Below, piece after piece: positions 34,398-46,964 of a DNA stretch of 64,000 bases. Every line of letters begins with the position of its first letter. Position 1 is the first letter of the stretch. The stretch covers positions 248,001 to 312,000 of the forward strand of contig JAPXFQ010000337.1 in the NCBI GenBank assembly GCA_028564705.1, read 5' to 3'. Below the pieces are notes generated by a model, which was given only the letters and a program-made list of their open reading frames with translations, had not been told where the DNA came from and did not search any database. A program made the position numbers and the translations under genes. The DNA comes from Apricaphanius iberus. Lineage: Eukaryota > Chordata > Actinopteri > Cyprinodontiformes > Aphaniidae.

Positions 34398-36056
34398 GTA
34401 TGTTGCAACTTTGCCGCCTATAAAGTTACAGAAGGACTAACTCCTTGATGAGCAATGTTTCTCCACCATCTTGCATTCATTCACCATGGTAACCAACTGC
34501 TTTAGTGGCTGATGAGTGCCAGCAGGCTCTACCACATTGCTGCATGAGGCTTCAGGTCAGGTAGTCATTTAATGAAAGTCACCCCTACGATGTTCTTGGC
34601 TGAAGGCCCTGCAACCAAGCCTCCATCTCGAAGCATATCATATTTCATGCATCATCACTCAGTCAGCTGGCTGGCTGCTCAACAGTTCACTATGCAGCTT
34701 CAATTTCAAAGCAAATCCTGCTTTATTTTTAACAGACTATGAAAGGTTATCCTGATTTCACCCTTAAACCCCTGAAATTCAAAAAGTCATAAAACTCTGA
34801 GTTAGACATTGTGACTTAGTTTAATGTGTTAGATTTGTTGCATCTGTGTTTGAAATGCTTTAAACTTCATGGGCGATATTTCCACTGTACCAGCCTCAAA
34901 CTGTGTCCTCTATGTGAAGGTCAAACCTGTGGATTAGTAGCATCCCTACTTTCTCTTAATCCTTTCTGAATTTTTTCCCTTATCCCACTGTTTCTTAGTA
35001 CCTGTCTATCCACTGTCTCTCTTTCCTCCTTTGTCTTTTTCTACTCAAACTTCATGTGTCAGTGCTTCCTGTCCCTTCCTCCCTTATCACTTTCCTCTAC
35101 TCCCCAATCTCTCTTCCTGTCAGGGTCCGCTCCTGCTCTCTTGACCTGACCTTCTTTACCAGTAATACCATATATCAAAGAAACCTTATAGATTACATAA
35201 AATGTTTTGGAAGTCCTTATTGGAATATTTAACTACAGTGACATATGTACGTTTTGCATTAAACTTGAGACTCAAAACTTAAGGCTTTGGTACTGTGACT
35301 ATACACAACATATATACTTTTCTTAAATCTGAAAAATATTACATGACCATAAAAGTTCTTTAAATCATTTCACAATTACAACTAAAATTTAAATATCGTA
35401 AATACAAATTAAAAAGGTCTACAGGCACAACCTCGTCAACTTGCTAAGGTGCATACAGTGAGTCAGAGGTCAAGTGAGATAGAAGTTCTGGTGACACTTG
35501 GAAGTAAAAATGAAACAACTGTACTTATAGACCAAGATGTTTCAGCATATGGCCTTCATCACACCAAACAATGACAAGGCGTTTTCATATGACACACTGT
35601 GCTGGCATAATGGGATAAAATTCTCGGTACAATGTGTCTTATGAATGTGCCATGGCAGCATAGGGTTGAGGTAATATAGGGGCATTTGTGCAGACAATCT
35701 TTATAATAGTTTTACCGCAATATTCCCACAACCCGGTCCTATGAATGAAGATCAAGCCTTATCTTAACATAGGGTAATGTCATGATGATATGTGGAATGT
35801 GTACTGAGCCCCAGCTGGCAACAGTATGTAAAATGCAAGTAAACATGGGGAGTTAATTTAGCATTTGTAAACCATATCAGCTGAGATTGCAAACTGGAGT
35901 GATGTTTAGGTCCAAGAGCTTCTGGTTTTTAGAGCTGAAGAGCAGCTCGCCAGACATTTCATGGGGACTGTGAGAGACAGCCACCTTTTGGAGTGGCTCG
36001 CAAAAAGAATTAAGTAGTATGGCGTCAGTAGGGATAAAAAAAAAGTGATATTCAAC
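34398..36056. other. Non-coding stretch, no gene seen
   Basis: Pyrimidine-rich around 34960-35150; otherwise featureless. Confidence 0.5.
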
Positions 36057-36185
36057 TAGAATAGAATACAATAATCCTTTATTTGTCCCACAAGGCGAAA
36101 TTTGGTTTTAACAACAGCAAAAAACACATATACAAACAGAACTGGATACAGAACAGTAACACACACAATTTTTACAGAAAACGAT
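36057..36185 (-). mobile_element. LINE 3' tail, Rex1-like
   Basis: On the minus strand it ends 'aataaaggattattgtattc' with an ATTCT repeat, preceded by 'cttgtgggacaaat', a 3' tail I associate with Rex1-type fish LINEs. No coding part is attached. Confidence 0.5.
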
Positions 36186-36295
36186 TACATCATAGTGTTG
36201 TGGAATTAAGGTAGAAATGCAGCTATTTGGCTATTAATAGTCAAAGGACTGATTATGGCAGTCAATTAGATAAATAATTTATGAAAAATTATTAA

Positions 36296-38365
36296 TATTT
36301 TGGGGCACCACCTGGACTAACAGGAACTATTTTAACTGCCAAATATCTATATCAGTCTCATAATCTGAAGGAGTGAATTCTTTACCGTCTATTGATCATG
36401 GAACCTTTCCAAATGTGTGTGGAACAAGAATGATAACAGTTACTTTTCAAAATACAAGAGTTTATTTACAAAAGAAGTCAAATAAACATTTAATCACTTA
36501 AATTAAATAACCAACACACTACTGATCAAACTAAATTAATAACTAAAATAAAAGAAACAAATGGATAAAAATGCAATAAAAATAGAATACATGAATTTGG
36601 ATTCATGCTTTCGAGGAATCCTGATGCAAATCTAACCCAGGGCTTGATTTGCAGATGCTGAAAAGAAAGCTAAATTAGTTGACCAATTGTATTTAGTTTA
36701 ACTAAGTAGGACCATTGGTTTATCTGTAAACCAATAAAACAATGTAAGGAAAATTAAAACATTCTTTGGATAAAGAAAGGTTTGTTAAAAGTTATGTGGA
36801 AAAAAAGCCATTGAGCTTTTAGAAAATGACTTCAATTTGGATTGATTACGGCAATAAAAAATCTAATTCCAGTATTTTGATACAAAAAAATAATAAGGTG
36901 AGTTCAAACGGCTAATAAGATTAGTTTCTGTTCTAAACAATCTATTTTTAAACATACATTTATTAAACATTAAACAAAGAAAGGAAAAGCTCATGTTTGA
37001 CTGAGTAGCTCAAATTGCAGGAAAAGTCTTGTGAAAACACTGACTAAAATTTCAGGCCGGGGCCTGGTTTACCCAAAGATAGCAGATGAAACGTAGAAGA
37101 TAACAACAATAAAAAAGGGAAACACCTTTAAAATTAGTTATCCTAACTAATTTGCCTCTGCCCAAACATACCTTATGAACATCTCAAGGGTTATCACACC
37201 GGCACACCGTCTCTCTTTCTCACTCCCTACATCTGGACGATCAACAGAACCTTGCTTCCTCCCAGGAGGGCTGGACTCTGATAAGTCACTCTGTCTTGAC
37301 TGGGTGAAAAATCACTCATTTAAACCCACTGCAGCTCTCTTGCAGCCTGAATGGATGAATGAGCAGCTGAGAGCATCATTCATCCATCAAACAGACGAAA
37401 CCGCTCTTCCCTTTTTCCGAGTCGTGTTTTTTCCATTGCAAATAAAGGATTTACCTTACCTGCGATGAACCCTGTAGTCTTCAAAGAAAAGTATGGTTGT
37501 TGTAATTATTATTTGAAGTCTAGGTGGAGCAAAGCTAAGATCTATTTTTATTTTGTGCATGCATATATTTCTGTGAACGTTTCATTAAACGTTTCTGTGT
37601 GGAGGTTACTGTGTTTTATTTTATGGGTAAACTGAGTCTTGTCTGATTGTGTGCAATTTTATGTTGAGCCACTGTTTCTTTTAGTCATAGTGAATAGAGC
37701 TTGTTTTGATCATAGGGGATTTGGTGCGGTTACTGTAACATCTGCTCGTTTGTGTTAAGCCACGGACCGGAGGGCTTTCGAGAGACAAGTACCAGCTGAA
37801 CATTGTAAATTTTGACCTTTCTGTTCCAATCCTTAGCCATGTCAAGTCATAGCCTTTGTTAGCCAAGCTACTAAGTTAAGATAGGATCATGCGGTCTCTT
37901 TCTCTCGAGCGACCACGTTGCAAATTCTCCAATAAAACCCCCCACTGTTCAGCGTGGCTCGTTCAACGTGGCTCGTTCACGCGTGTGCGCCATGCACATG
38001 CGTGCTACAGTGTGAGCGCGTACAGGAAGCCCCCGAGTGACGTGGCTCTCACAGCTTCTGGCCAGCAACCATTTTTGTAGTTGTTTATGTAGCAAGTAGC
38101 TGTAACCACTTAGCTTAGCAATTAGCCGAACCGATTAGTTGGTAGTTGAACTTAGGTTGTGTTTTGTTTGGTAAAATTAGTTAATAAATCTCTTTTTCTT
38201 TTGTTTTGAGTGTGTGTTTGAATTATTGTAAAGGGCTTTATCCTTCAGGCAAATACTATCTGATAACCATAACATTAACTTATCATAGCTGCTGTTTTGG
38301 TAGAGCTAAACTCTGAAAACACATATTTTGCCGGGCTAACTCCTGTCTGGTGCCCCGTTTTTAAT
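36296..38365. mobile_element. Pair of related LTR-like segments facing outward
   Basis: On the minus strand near 36300-36330 and on the plus strand near 38330-38360 the same arrangement occurs: a block ending in TGGTGCCCC (the position and composition of a tRNA primer-binding site), preceded by an AATAAA signal (complement near 36455; 38183 on plus) and by shared 'cttcag.(n).atct' landmarks. The copies are diverged. The 38330 copy also contains 'taactcctgtc' just before the TGGTGCCCC. If these are LTR ends, the two elements lie in opposite orientations and their internal regions are lost. No gag, pol or env frame was seen. Confidence 0.25.
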
Positions 38366-39004
38366 CATTTGAAGGAATAATTAAATTAATAATTTATAAA
38401 TCATTCATTTAATATTCCCAATATAACCAGATAGACCATAATTTTCTTAATATACCCAACACTAACAAAGGATTGCTAATCTGATTAGCAGCGCTGGGAA
38501 GCTGCTGGCTCCGGAATCCTCCTGGCTGGCTGTGTAGCGATAAGCCCCCACCTCTTAACAGTACCTTTCTGGAGCTCTCCAGTTCGGGATTCACCGCTTA
38601 TCGGCTCGGTGGCGGCGGCTGAATGCGGCTTTTGCTGGTTCAGCTCTCGGCACACGTGGCTCACAGCTCGCATTTCTCAGCGGTCTGCAGTCTGAAACTC
38701 AGAGAGGGATTTCGTCAGGCTCTGGGGTTAAACATCTTTGTTTATCGATGTTTAAGATTCACCTGGAGTGGTCTGTGGGTTCCTTTGGAGTGAGTTTCTG
38801 CCAGAAACTCGGGCCTTCCTCCGCCAGCGAAGGAAGATGGTTGGTGATTTTCATCGGTTCCCCGCCCCGGCGATGGCAGCATGCAGAAGGGCAAACGGCT
38901 GGTTGAGCAACTCTATTTGTAGGTTTTGCTTGGCCGTTCTTCCGGTGAAAGAGAGCAGGTTAGCACAACCCGATGGCTGTGTGTGTGACCCAACAATACA
39001 CAAT
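38366..39004. other. GC-richer non-coding segment
   Basis: 38480-38950 is clearly GC-richer and has several CpGs. The frames (up to 85 codons) carry no recognised domain. It follows the LTR-like end at 38350 and could be non-coding leader sequence of that element; this is a guess. Confidence 0.35.
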
Positions 39005-40180
39005 AGTTACAAAAACATAGATTAAGGTACAGATAAAGTGGCAAACCCAGGTTGTAGTGTGCAAACCGGGCAGGATACTGAGAAGAAGTTTAAATAAGTA
39101 TGAATATTTAGAAAAGGTTCAGATTGTACATTGTACCTGTGCAATAAAAAGTAAACATGTAACTTCCAATAAGATAGTATTTATAAATTGACAAAAATAA
39201 TGTGCAAATTGTTACAGTAATAAATGTTCGGTTGATTAGTGCAAATTGGGATGAGAGGTCTTTGGTACCAGTACCACAAGGGGGTCTTCCACAGCTGTGG
39301 TACTTTACCCAGTGTCAGGCTGGACTTTAACAGATATCCTAAAATTCCACACAGTTCAGCTGTGCAGCACTTCAGGACCCTGGAGGTGAGGCCATCTGGA
39401 CCTGCAGTATTCTGCAACTTGATCTTTTGAAGCTCATTTCTCACTTGAAGAGTGGATTTTTTGGGAGGGGGTATGTTGTATGTTGGAGTCCGCAGATGCC
39501 GGGGATTGGTGTGATGGCTGGGAGCTGAGAGGTGTGAAGTCCTGACATGAAAGACAGGCGGTCGCTGAAGATGAAGGGGGGACGATGCTAGGGGAGGGGT
39601 GGGTGGCTGATCAAACCTATTAAAATATTTATTTAGGTCATTCACCCAGCCTAAGTTTCCTGCAGTCTGGAGGGTTGGTTTTTGTCCTGACATTGTCTTC
39701 AGGCTGTTCCAAACCCCTCTGATGTCCTGCTGCAGCTGATCCTCCATCTTCCTCCTCTAGTTTTCCTTCCCTTCGCTTCCATTTCAGATTCTTCTGGACA
39801 GCTCTTAGCTCCTGTTTGTCTCCAGATCTAAAGACTCTCTTCTTCTCCTTGAGGAGTCCGTTTTTTCAGGATTTAAGCATGGCTTGTTGTTAGAAACACT
39901 GTAACTTTATGATGGGTTACGGTGTTGTCCACACAGAAGTTGATGTAGTTCATAATGCAGTCTTGGATGCTTTTGAGGTCATTCTCCAAAGGTATGCAGA
40001 GGTTGTCCCATACAGTAGAATGGAAACAGTCTCTCAGAGGCTCTTCAGTCTCTGATGACCATTTCCTTACTGTGCGTTTCACAACTGGTTCTCTGTGTAC
40101 AAGAGGTTTATACACAGGCTGGAGACGAACCAGGTCACAATCTGAGCCCCCCCAGGGAAGGGAGAGATGATGAGCTGTAT
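39005..40180 (-). pseudogene. Rex1-type LINE fragment with internal deletion
   Basis: The minus strand, read from 40180 downward, gives the end of the endonuclease region and the linker to the reverse transcriptase: VYKPLVHREPVVKRTVRKWS, WDNLCIPLENDLKSIQDCI, then FRSGDKQELRAVQKNLKWK, DIRGVWNSLKTMSGQKPT and the start of the RT domain (NTAGPDGLTSRVLKCCTAEL, LGKVPQLWKTPLW). The 188-codon frame 39181-39747 covers the last part; upstream pieces are in other frames, so indels are present. After PLW the homology breaks and AT-rich sequence resembling a 3' untranslated region follows, so the RT palm and thumb are missing. Confidence 0.75.
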
Positions 40181-41378
40181 GCCTCCTTGGTTTTGGCAGA
40201 CAATAAGTGTAATGTTTATCATCTATTATTTTTGTTTACCACAAACACTTCCGTCTTGTGGTTTTTTTACAACCCTGCAGATGGCGCGGACACCATACCA
40301 CTCCTTTATCCGGGCATTGTGTAATCTTTTCTAAAAAGCACCTGATTGTGGCAAAATTTTGCCACTGGCTGAGCTCTTATGAACGACTAAAGGCTCACTG
40401 ATGCATTAATCTTGGTACACCTGAAAATAAGGTAAAATTAATGGAATGAAGAAATATAAGCTAAATAAAAGTAAAAATGGCACTCATTGAGGGAAACATG
40501 AAGGAGCAAATATTTCCCTTAATTCTAAGGTAAATTCACTACTAAAATTAAATACAAAGGACTAAAAACAAAAACTGTTACTTTCCTAATTGAGATAAAA
40601 CAAACAAAATCATGCATATCATCCAAAGTAAAAACAAGCCTAAGGCATGTAAGTGCAGAATAAAGAAAATATAGAATATCTCTCAGAAACTAATTGATCA
40701 ACAGGTCCTCGTTCATGCCTACAGGGAACAGACTCCTAAGATGGAATATCCAAAATGCCTCTCTTTTTTTCCTACAACATTTACATTAACACATCTGTGG
40801 TCTATTATTATGGCTTCAATTCCCACACACAAAAAAATGAGTCATGATGTTTTTCAATGAAGTGTCTTGGAACAGGGATAGTTGGCTCATTCCTCTTAAT
40901 GAACTTCTATGTTTTTGGATTTGCAGGTGATAAAGCCTTTTATAATGATGATCTTATTGTTAAAAGTTTTTTAAATGATACGGTATTTTTAGTATATTGA
41001 CAATTTATACATTTATTGCCAAATTTAAAAGTACGTATTGAGTTATGAGTTATCGGAGATGTTTCTGAGACACTGGTGTCTTTATGAGGCTTTCCCAATT
41101 CTCTCTGACGTTTTCTCCTCTCTTGTACGCTATCATTTACAGTTCTTTAAATATTCCTTGTAAGTTTGTGTCGATCTGGAAAATATGCCAGTGCTTTGAA
41201 AAATTATTTTTTATATTTTGGGTTTGGGGTGTAAAGATGGAGAGGTGAAAATGAGCTTGGGTTTAGTTTTTCATTGATTTTTTGGTTCTAAATAGGAACT
41301 CCTGCTTTTAGAGTCCACTTTCTTCTCAGCAAATATTAATCAATCACCTTTATTATGTCTTTCTTTAAATTTCTTTAA
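40181..41378. other. Non-coding stretch before the L2 element
   Basis: No coding pattern. It may include the diverged 5' end of the L2 element, but no endonuclease start was recognisable upstream of the TAA at 41376. Confidence 0.45.
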
Positions 41379-41399
41379 CATCTCGTACCTCTTTTATTA

Positions 41400-44213
41400 T
41401 TGTTCTGGAATATTTGTGAAAATAATATTGATTTGCTTTGTCTTGCAGAGACATGGTTGCAGGAAGAGGACCATGTCACAATAAATGAGTCAACTCCCCC
41501 TAGCTACTTAAACTTTAGTGTCCCTCGAAGTACTGGTCGAGGAGGTGGTGTAGCAACCATCTTTCATTCAGATTTACTAATTAATCTCCAAAAAAATAAT
41601 AATTACAGTTCCTTTGAGCATTTAATCTTTAGCCTTCCTCATACACATAACAAAGCAGTAAAGCCACTTTTATTTGTGGTCTTATATCGTCCACCAGGCC
41701 CTTATTCTCAATTTTTAGATCAGAGAGCAGATTTTCTATCTGACTTAGTTTTAAACACTGATAAAGTCATTATAGTCGGAGACTTCAATATTCATGTTGA
41801 TAATGAAAGTGATAGTCTAAATACAGCTTTTAACACTATCTTAGACTCAATAGGCTTTACTCAAAATGTGCAGGGACCAACCCATCGGGGTCACCACACC
41901 TTAGATCTTGTGCTGACTTATGGCATTGACTGTGAAGAAATAATAGTCTTTCCACATAACCCTATCCTGTCTGATCATTTCCTCATCACTTTTAAACTTA
42001 CTCTAACAGATCATATCAAACCTGAAAGAAAACTTCATTATACCAGAATGTTATCAGACAATGCTGTAGCAAGTTTTAAAGAAGCTCTTCCAACTTTCAT
42101 TTCCTCAGTACATAAAAGTACAATAGAAAACAGTGATTTAACTCGTAACCCCTCACAACTTGACGTTCTAGTTCATAGCGTTAATTCCTCCCTGCGTCCA
42201 GCAATAGACAAAGTTGCCCCACTGAAAAAGAAGGTGGCCAGCCTTAGAAGATTAGCTCCCTGGTTTAATTCAGAGCTACATACCCTGAAGAAGAACGTTA
42301 GAAAACTAGAGAGAAAATGGCGCTCCACGCATTTACAGGATTCCTATTTAGTGTGGAAAAATAGTCTATTGCTATATAAAAAGAGCCTTTGAACAGCTAG
42401 AACAGCATATTATTCATCTTTAATCGAGGAGAATAAAAATAATCCTAGGTTTCTTTTTAATACAGTTGCTAAACTCACACAGGATCATAGCTCTATCGAG
42501 CAAACCATTCCCCAAGCTCTTAGTAGTGATGACTTCATGCAATTCTTTATAAATAAAATAGACTCTATAAAAAATAAAATAATTGGGAACCTTCCCAATA
42601 TGCTTGCTTCCTCCCTAGTTAATGAGTCAACATCAAAAATGGTTGAACCTAATATACGCTTAAACTGCTTTAATGCAGCCGACCCTTCTGATGTACTAAA
42701 ATTATTAGCTGCATCTAAACCTTCAACTTGCGTTTTAGACCCAATCCCAACTAAACTCTTAAAAGAAGTTTTCCCTCTGATCGCTGCTCCAATTTTAGAT
42801 ATAATGAATCTAGCCTTAGTCAATGGATATGTACCACAGGTGTTTAAGATAGCTGTAATTAAACCGCTACTTAAGAAACCATCTCTTGATCAAAACAACT
42901 TAATTAACTATAGACCGATATCTAATCTTCCCTTCTTATCTAAAATTCTTGAGAAAATAGTTGCACACCAGATATGTGAGCATTTAAACAATAATGAGCT
43001 GTTTGAGACGTTTCAGTCAGGCTTTAGAGCTCATCACAGCACTGAAACAGCTCTGGTGAAAGTTACTAATGATATTCTCATAGCCTCAGACAATGGACTG
43101 GTGACCATTCTGGTTCTGTTAGATCTCAGTGCTGCCTTTGACACTGTTGACCACAATATTCTCATAGAAAGGCTTCAAAGTGTCGGTATAATAGGAACAG
43201 CACTAGGTTGGTTTAAATCTTATTTGTCTAACAGATTTCAGTTTGTTCAGATAAATGATAAATCTTCCTCAACCTCAATAGTTACTTGCGGAGTACCACA
43301 GGATTCAGTGCTTGGGCCGATTCTTTTTACTATATATATGCTTCCTATTGGTAAAATAATTAGGCAGCATGGGATAAAATTCCATAGTTACGCTGATGAT
43401 ACACAGCTATATCTATCCATTAATCCTGATGAATCCAATCAGTTAGGTAGACTACAGGCATGTCTGGAAGACATAAAAACTTGGATGACTCTAAACTTCT
43501 TGCTTCTGAATTCTGATAAAACAGAAGTTGTCGTCTTTGGACCAGAAGCTCTGAAAAAGAAACTACTTAGTCAGCCCCTTCACCTGGACGGCATTAAATT
43601 AGCCTCCAGTAATAAAGCAAAGAACCTCTGTGTTATTTTTGACAAAGATATATCATTTAGATCTCACATTAAAGAAGTCTCTAGGATTTCCTTTTTTCAC
43701 CTTAGGAATATTGCAAAAATTAGAACCATCCTGTCCAGGAATGATGCTGAAAAACTAGTCCATGCCTTTATTACTTCAGGACTGGATTACTGTAACTCTT
43801 TATTATCAGGTAGTCCACAGAAAACAATTAAAAGTCTTCAGTTAGTCCAAAATGCTGCTGCTAGGATTCTGATGAATATTAAAAGAAGAGATCACATTTT
43901 CCCTGTTTTAGCTTCTCTTCACTGGCTCCCAGTGAGATCTAGAATAGAATTCAAGATCCTCCTTCTGACATATAAAGCTCTTAATAATCTAGCTCCATCA
44001 TACATAAGAGACCTGATTGTTCCATATGTTCCTAACAGGGCCCTTCGCTCTCAGACTGCAGGTTTACTGGTAGTTCCTAGGATTTCTAAAAGTAGAATGG
44101 GTGGCAGATCTTTCAGCTATCAAGCTCCCCTCCTATGGAACAGGCTCCCAGGGTTGGTTCGTGAAGCAGACAATTTGTATATCTTTAAAACTAGGCTTAA
44201 AACGTTCCTTTGA
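41400..44213 (+). pseudogene. L2-type endonuclease / reverse transcriptase, one stop codon
   Basis: This ORF2-type protein would nick target DNA and reverse-transcribe its own RNA. Endonuclease motifs (41400-42392): LAETWLQEEDHV, GRGGGVATIFH, LYRPPGPYSQFL, VGDFNIHVDN, GHHTLDLVLTYG and LSDHFLITF. A TGA at 42390-42392 interrupts; 42393 onward stays in the same frame through 44213. RT motifs: NYRPISNLPFLSKILEKIV, FQSGFRAHHSTETALVKV, LLDLSAAFDTVDHN, GVPQDSVLGPILF and FHSYADDTQLYL (YADD at residues 285-288 counted from the ATG at 42537). The C-terminal LHWLPVRSRIEFKILLLTYK block is typical of the clade. The usual GVPQG has become GVPQD (codon 43302-43304). The first in-frame codon here is TTG; the true start is lost with the 5' end. 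Confidence 0.9.
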
Positions 44214-44284
44214 CATTTAGCTTACAGTTAGAGATATGTTAATAGGTAGTTAGAGACAGGTTAGACAGGTAGCTAGGAAGAGAT

Positions 44285-44554
44285 AGGTTAATGTTAGTAG
44301 CTAGGTAGAGTGTCAAAAGCTAGGAAGGGATATGAAGAGGTAGAGTAGCTACATAGAGATAGATTGATGTAAGCCAAGTAGAGAGTGTTAGTAGCTAGGT
44401 CTCCTAGTAGCTAGGAGACAGGTTAATGTTAGTAGTCAGGTAGAGTATCAAAAGCTAGGAAGAGATAGGAAGAGGTAGAGTAGCTAGGTAGAGATAGGTT
44501 AATGTAAGCCAAGTAGAAAGTGTTAGTAGCTAGGTCTCCTCGTAGCTAGGAGAC
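44285..44554 (+). repeat. 135-bp tandem repeat in the L2 3' untranslated region
   Basis: Unit one 44285-44419 and unit two 44420-44554 both start AGGTTAATGTTAGTAG and end CTAGGAGAC; a partial third unit begins at 44555. Inside each unit shorter AGGTAG/GCTAGG motifs recur. Confidence 0.9.
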
Positions 44555-45117
44555 AGGTTAATGTTAGTAGCTATGCTGCTTTAGGCTAGGCTGTTGGAGG
44601 ACATTATTAGGGTCTGTTCCTACTTTCTCTCCTACTTCTCCCCAACTGCATGATGTGCTGTCAATTCAAGCGCTAACCTGTTTTCTCTTGGTCTCTTCCT
44701 ACAGTAGGTGCTCCTGACCCGCCCTGCTTGACGACCCTGACTAAGATGGCATTGCAGTGACGGAAAGTTCTCCACGTCCTGCAACAAACTTCTGCATCAG
44801 TTGTGTTGTTCTTTCTGTGTCTCTGTTCTGTGTCTCTGTTCTGTATTCTCCAAACCACAGACGGTCTCGGCAGATGACCGCTTGTGCTGAGCCTGGTTCT
44901 GCCAGAGGTTTCTTCCTTTTAAAAGGGAGTTTTTCCTTTCCACTGTCGCTTTGTGCTTGCTCAGTGTGAGGGATTGCTGAGAATTACACGACGCAATCTT
45001 CTGTGGTTCTCTAATTTCTAAATTAAACATTGTATTGTAATAACTCTTCTTGTAAAGTGCCTTGAGATGACATCTGTTGTGAAACGGCGCTACATAAATA
45101 AACTGAATTGAATTATA

Positions 45118-46962
45118 CGAATAAGAATCATATGAATAAGAATAAGGATATTTAAAATAACATTAAGCAAATTAATATTTTAGATCTCAGCTATATCTAT
45201 AGTGTAGTGGAGAGACCTTTTTGACTCATGTTTAACTTCATTCTTCAAAGACTTGAAGACAAGTTTCTGTTTAATTTAAATATCTTAAAATATAACTGAT
45301 TTTTGGAAATAAATATTAATTTGTGCTACCTAAGTTTTTCTTTCCATGCGACATCACATATTTGTCTGCCTCACTGTTTTTTTCCCCCAAAAAAAGATCT
45401 CAGAACCTTTCTTATCCTCCCCATCCAGCTTAGCCCAGACCTGGCCAACTTATCGCACAGGCCAACCCATCTTCTCTCCATTACTCCACAAACAAATTGG
45501 TCTGTTACACCTCTGTCTGGGCCCAGATTGCATTTCTCTTCTCATCCCTCACCGCCTAAACATTCTTTCTTCTTCACTGTGACATCTGAGGCTGGTCCGA
45601 CACCTACTCTCTCTTCATGTGTGCCCTGGCTGCTCAACTGCCTTTACTTGCAAAGATTGAATCTTTTTTTTTCAACAGACAGACATCCAAACATATGCAA
45701 CACACCTGTTGTGTGTAAAGAATCTACAAAAAAAATCAAAGGCCTGTGTTCTTTGCAGCAATAGATTATATCTGTAATTAGACATACACTACAATATTTA
45801 TTTGTTCTGCTTTGGCACAAACGAAAAAAATATACCAAGTTGTTTTTAAGGGTTAAAATGTTGCCTTCTATTAAACTCTCAGGAACTGACTATGCACTTT
45901 AGATTAACTTCACAAATAAATCAAGGAAGCTCTATGTACCCATTTTTCTTCTTGTGGTTTTTATGGAAAAAAGTTAGAAATTAAAAACCAAAAGATATTC
46001 TGTATGGTAGTTAATAGTCACTGTTTTCTTGCTAATCTCTTCAAGTTTTATTCAGACTTGTTTAGTGCAAGTGTAACTAGGACACTGGGGTGATGTTGCA
46101 CCATGTAGAGAAGATACCTTCCCAAAGGACAACCTCATTTTGTCGTTTTAACCATCCCTTGTTGCCAATCCTTGGGCATTTTCAGTAAGAGATCAGGAGA
46201 ACATGGAGGATAATCCTGACATCATTCCTCTGGAAGAAATCCTTTTTCAGATGGATGTTGTGAATTGCAACGTTGCTCTTTTAAAAGAGCTAATGAGCAA
46301 CACACAGACAAGGGCCCCCTGTGGAGAGGGATGCCCACTGTACAATGCCAGCAATGAACAGATGCCCCTGAACAGCACTATTGTTCCAAACTTCCACAAT
46401 ATGATAGAGCCTTCTCAAATTTGCCATCTTGAGAACTTCAGTCCGATCCTCTATTTCATTTCAGCAAAGATGAATGTCATCAGGACTATTCAGATTAATA
46501 TTTTTTTGTCACCTTTCAATGTCCAGCTTTGTTGGTCTCTTCAGATGGATACGATTTTGGCATTGGAAGAAAAATAGCCTTCCAAGTCCTTTTTTGCACA
46601 TTAGCAAAGGCTAGCCTCCATTGATGCTGACTGGATAAATGAAGGGCTTATTTTGAATTCAGGCTCTACCTATAACTTTTTGGACAACTCATCAGATCCT
46701 TAAACCTTTTCAAGGTCTACCGCTTTGTGTTTTTTTCAATAATTCTCTGATAACATTTTAAAACATACTGTGACCAACCTCCTCTGCTATGATCCGTAAA
46801 TGCTGGTCTTTTTACCTGATCTGAAGAATTTAATCACAGGGTTAGGGTTAGGTTAATATTACTTTATTACAAACAAATGCTTAACCGCCATGTTCACCTA
46901 TGCACAGCTCTCGCGAGAACTCAGCAGCTCATCCTCTCTCCTCCCCAGAGTGTGATCTAATT
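45118..46962. other. Non-coding stretch with an unrecognised 124-codon frame
   Basis: Frame 46203-46577 starts at ATG and reads through 124 codons (MEDNPDIIPLEEILFQMDVV, then a Cys-containing APCGEGCPLYN). I do not recognise it and see no splice or promoter context; it may be a relic of an unidentified repeat. The 153-codon frame 45303-45764 is low-complexity and unconvincing. Confidence 0.4.
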
Positions 46963-46964
46963 AA

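Larger units (their letters stand above)
41379..45117 (+). mobile_element. Nearly complete L2-clade LINE
   Basis: It comprises an endonuclease plus reverse-transcriptase ORF (41400-44213), a 3' untranslated region with a 135-bp tandem repeat, and a 3' tail 'ggcgctacataaataaac' followed by TGAAT repeats at 45103-45117. The 5' end is truncated within the endonuclease. The 3' region 44810-45117 is repeated in inverse orientation at 54719-55115, confirming the element's 3' border. Very few lesions suggest a young copy. Confidence 0.9.

Noticed and set aside
45303..45764. 153-codon plus frame
   Set aside because: Ser/Pro/Leu/Phe-rich translation of a pyrimidine-rich segment, with an overlapping frame beside it; no motif.
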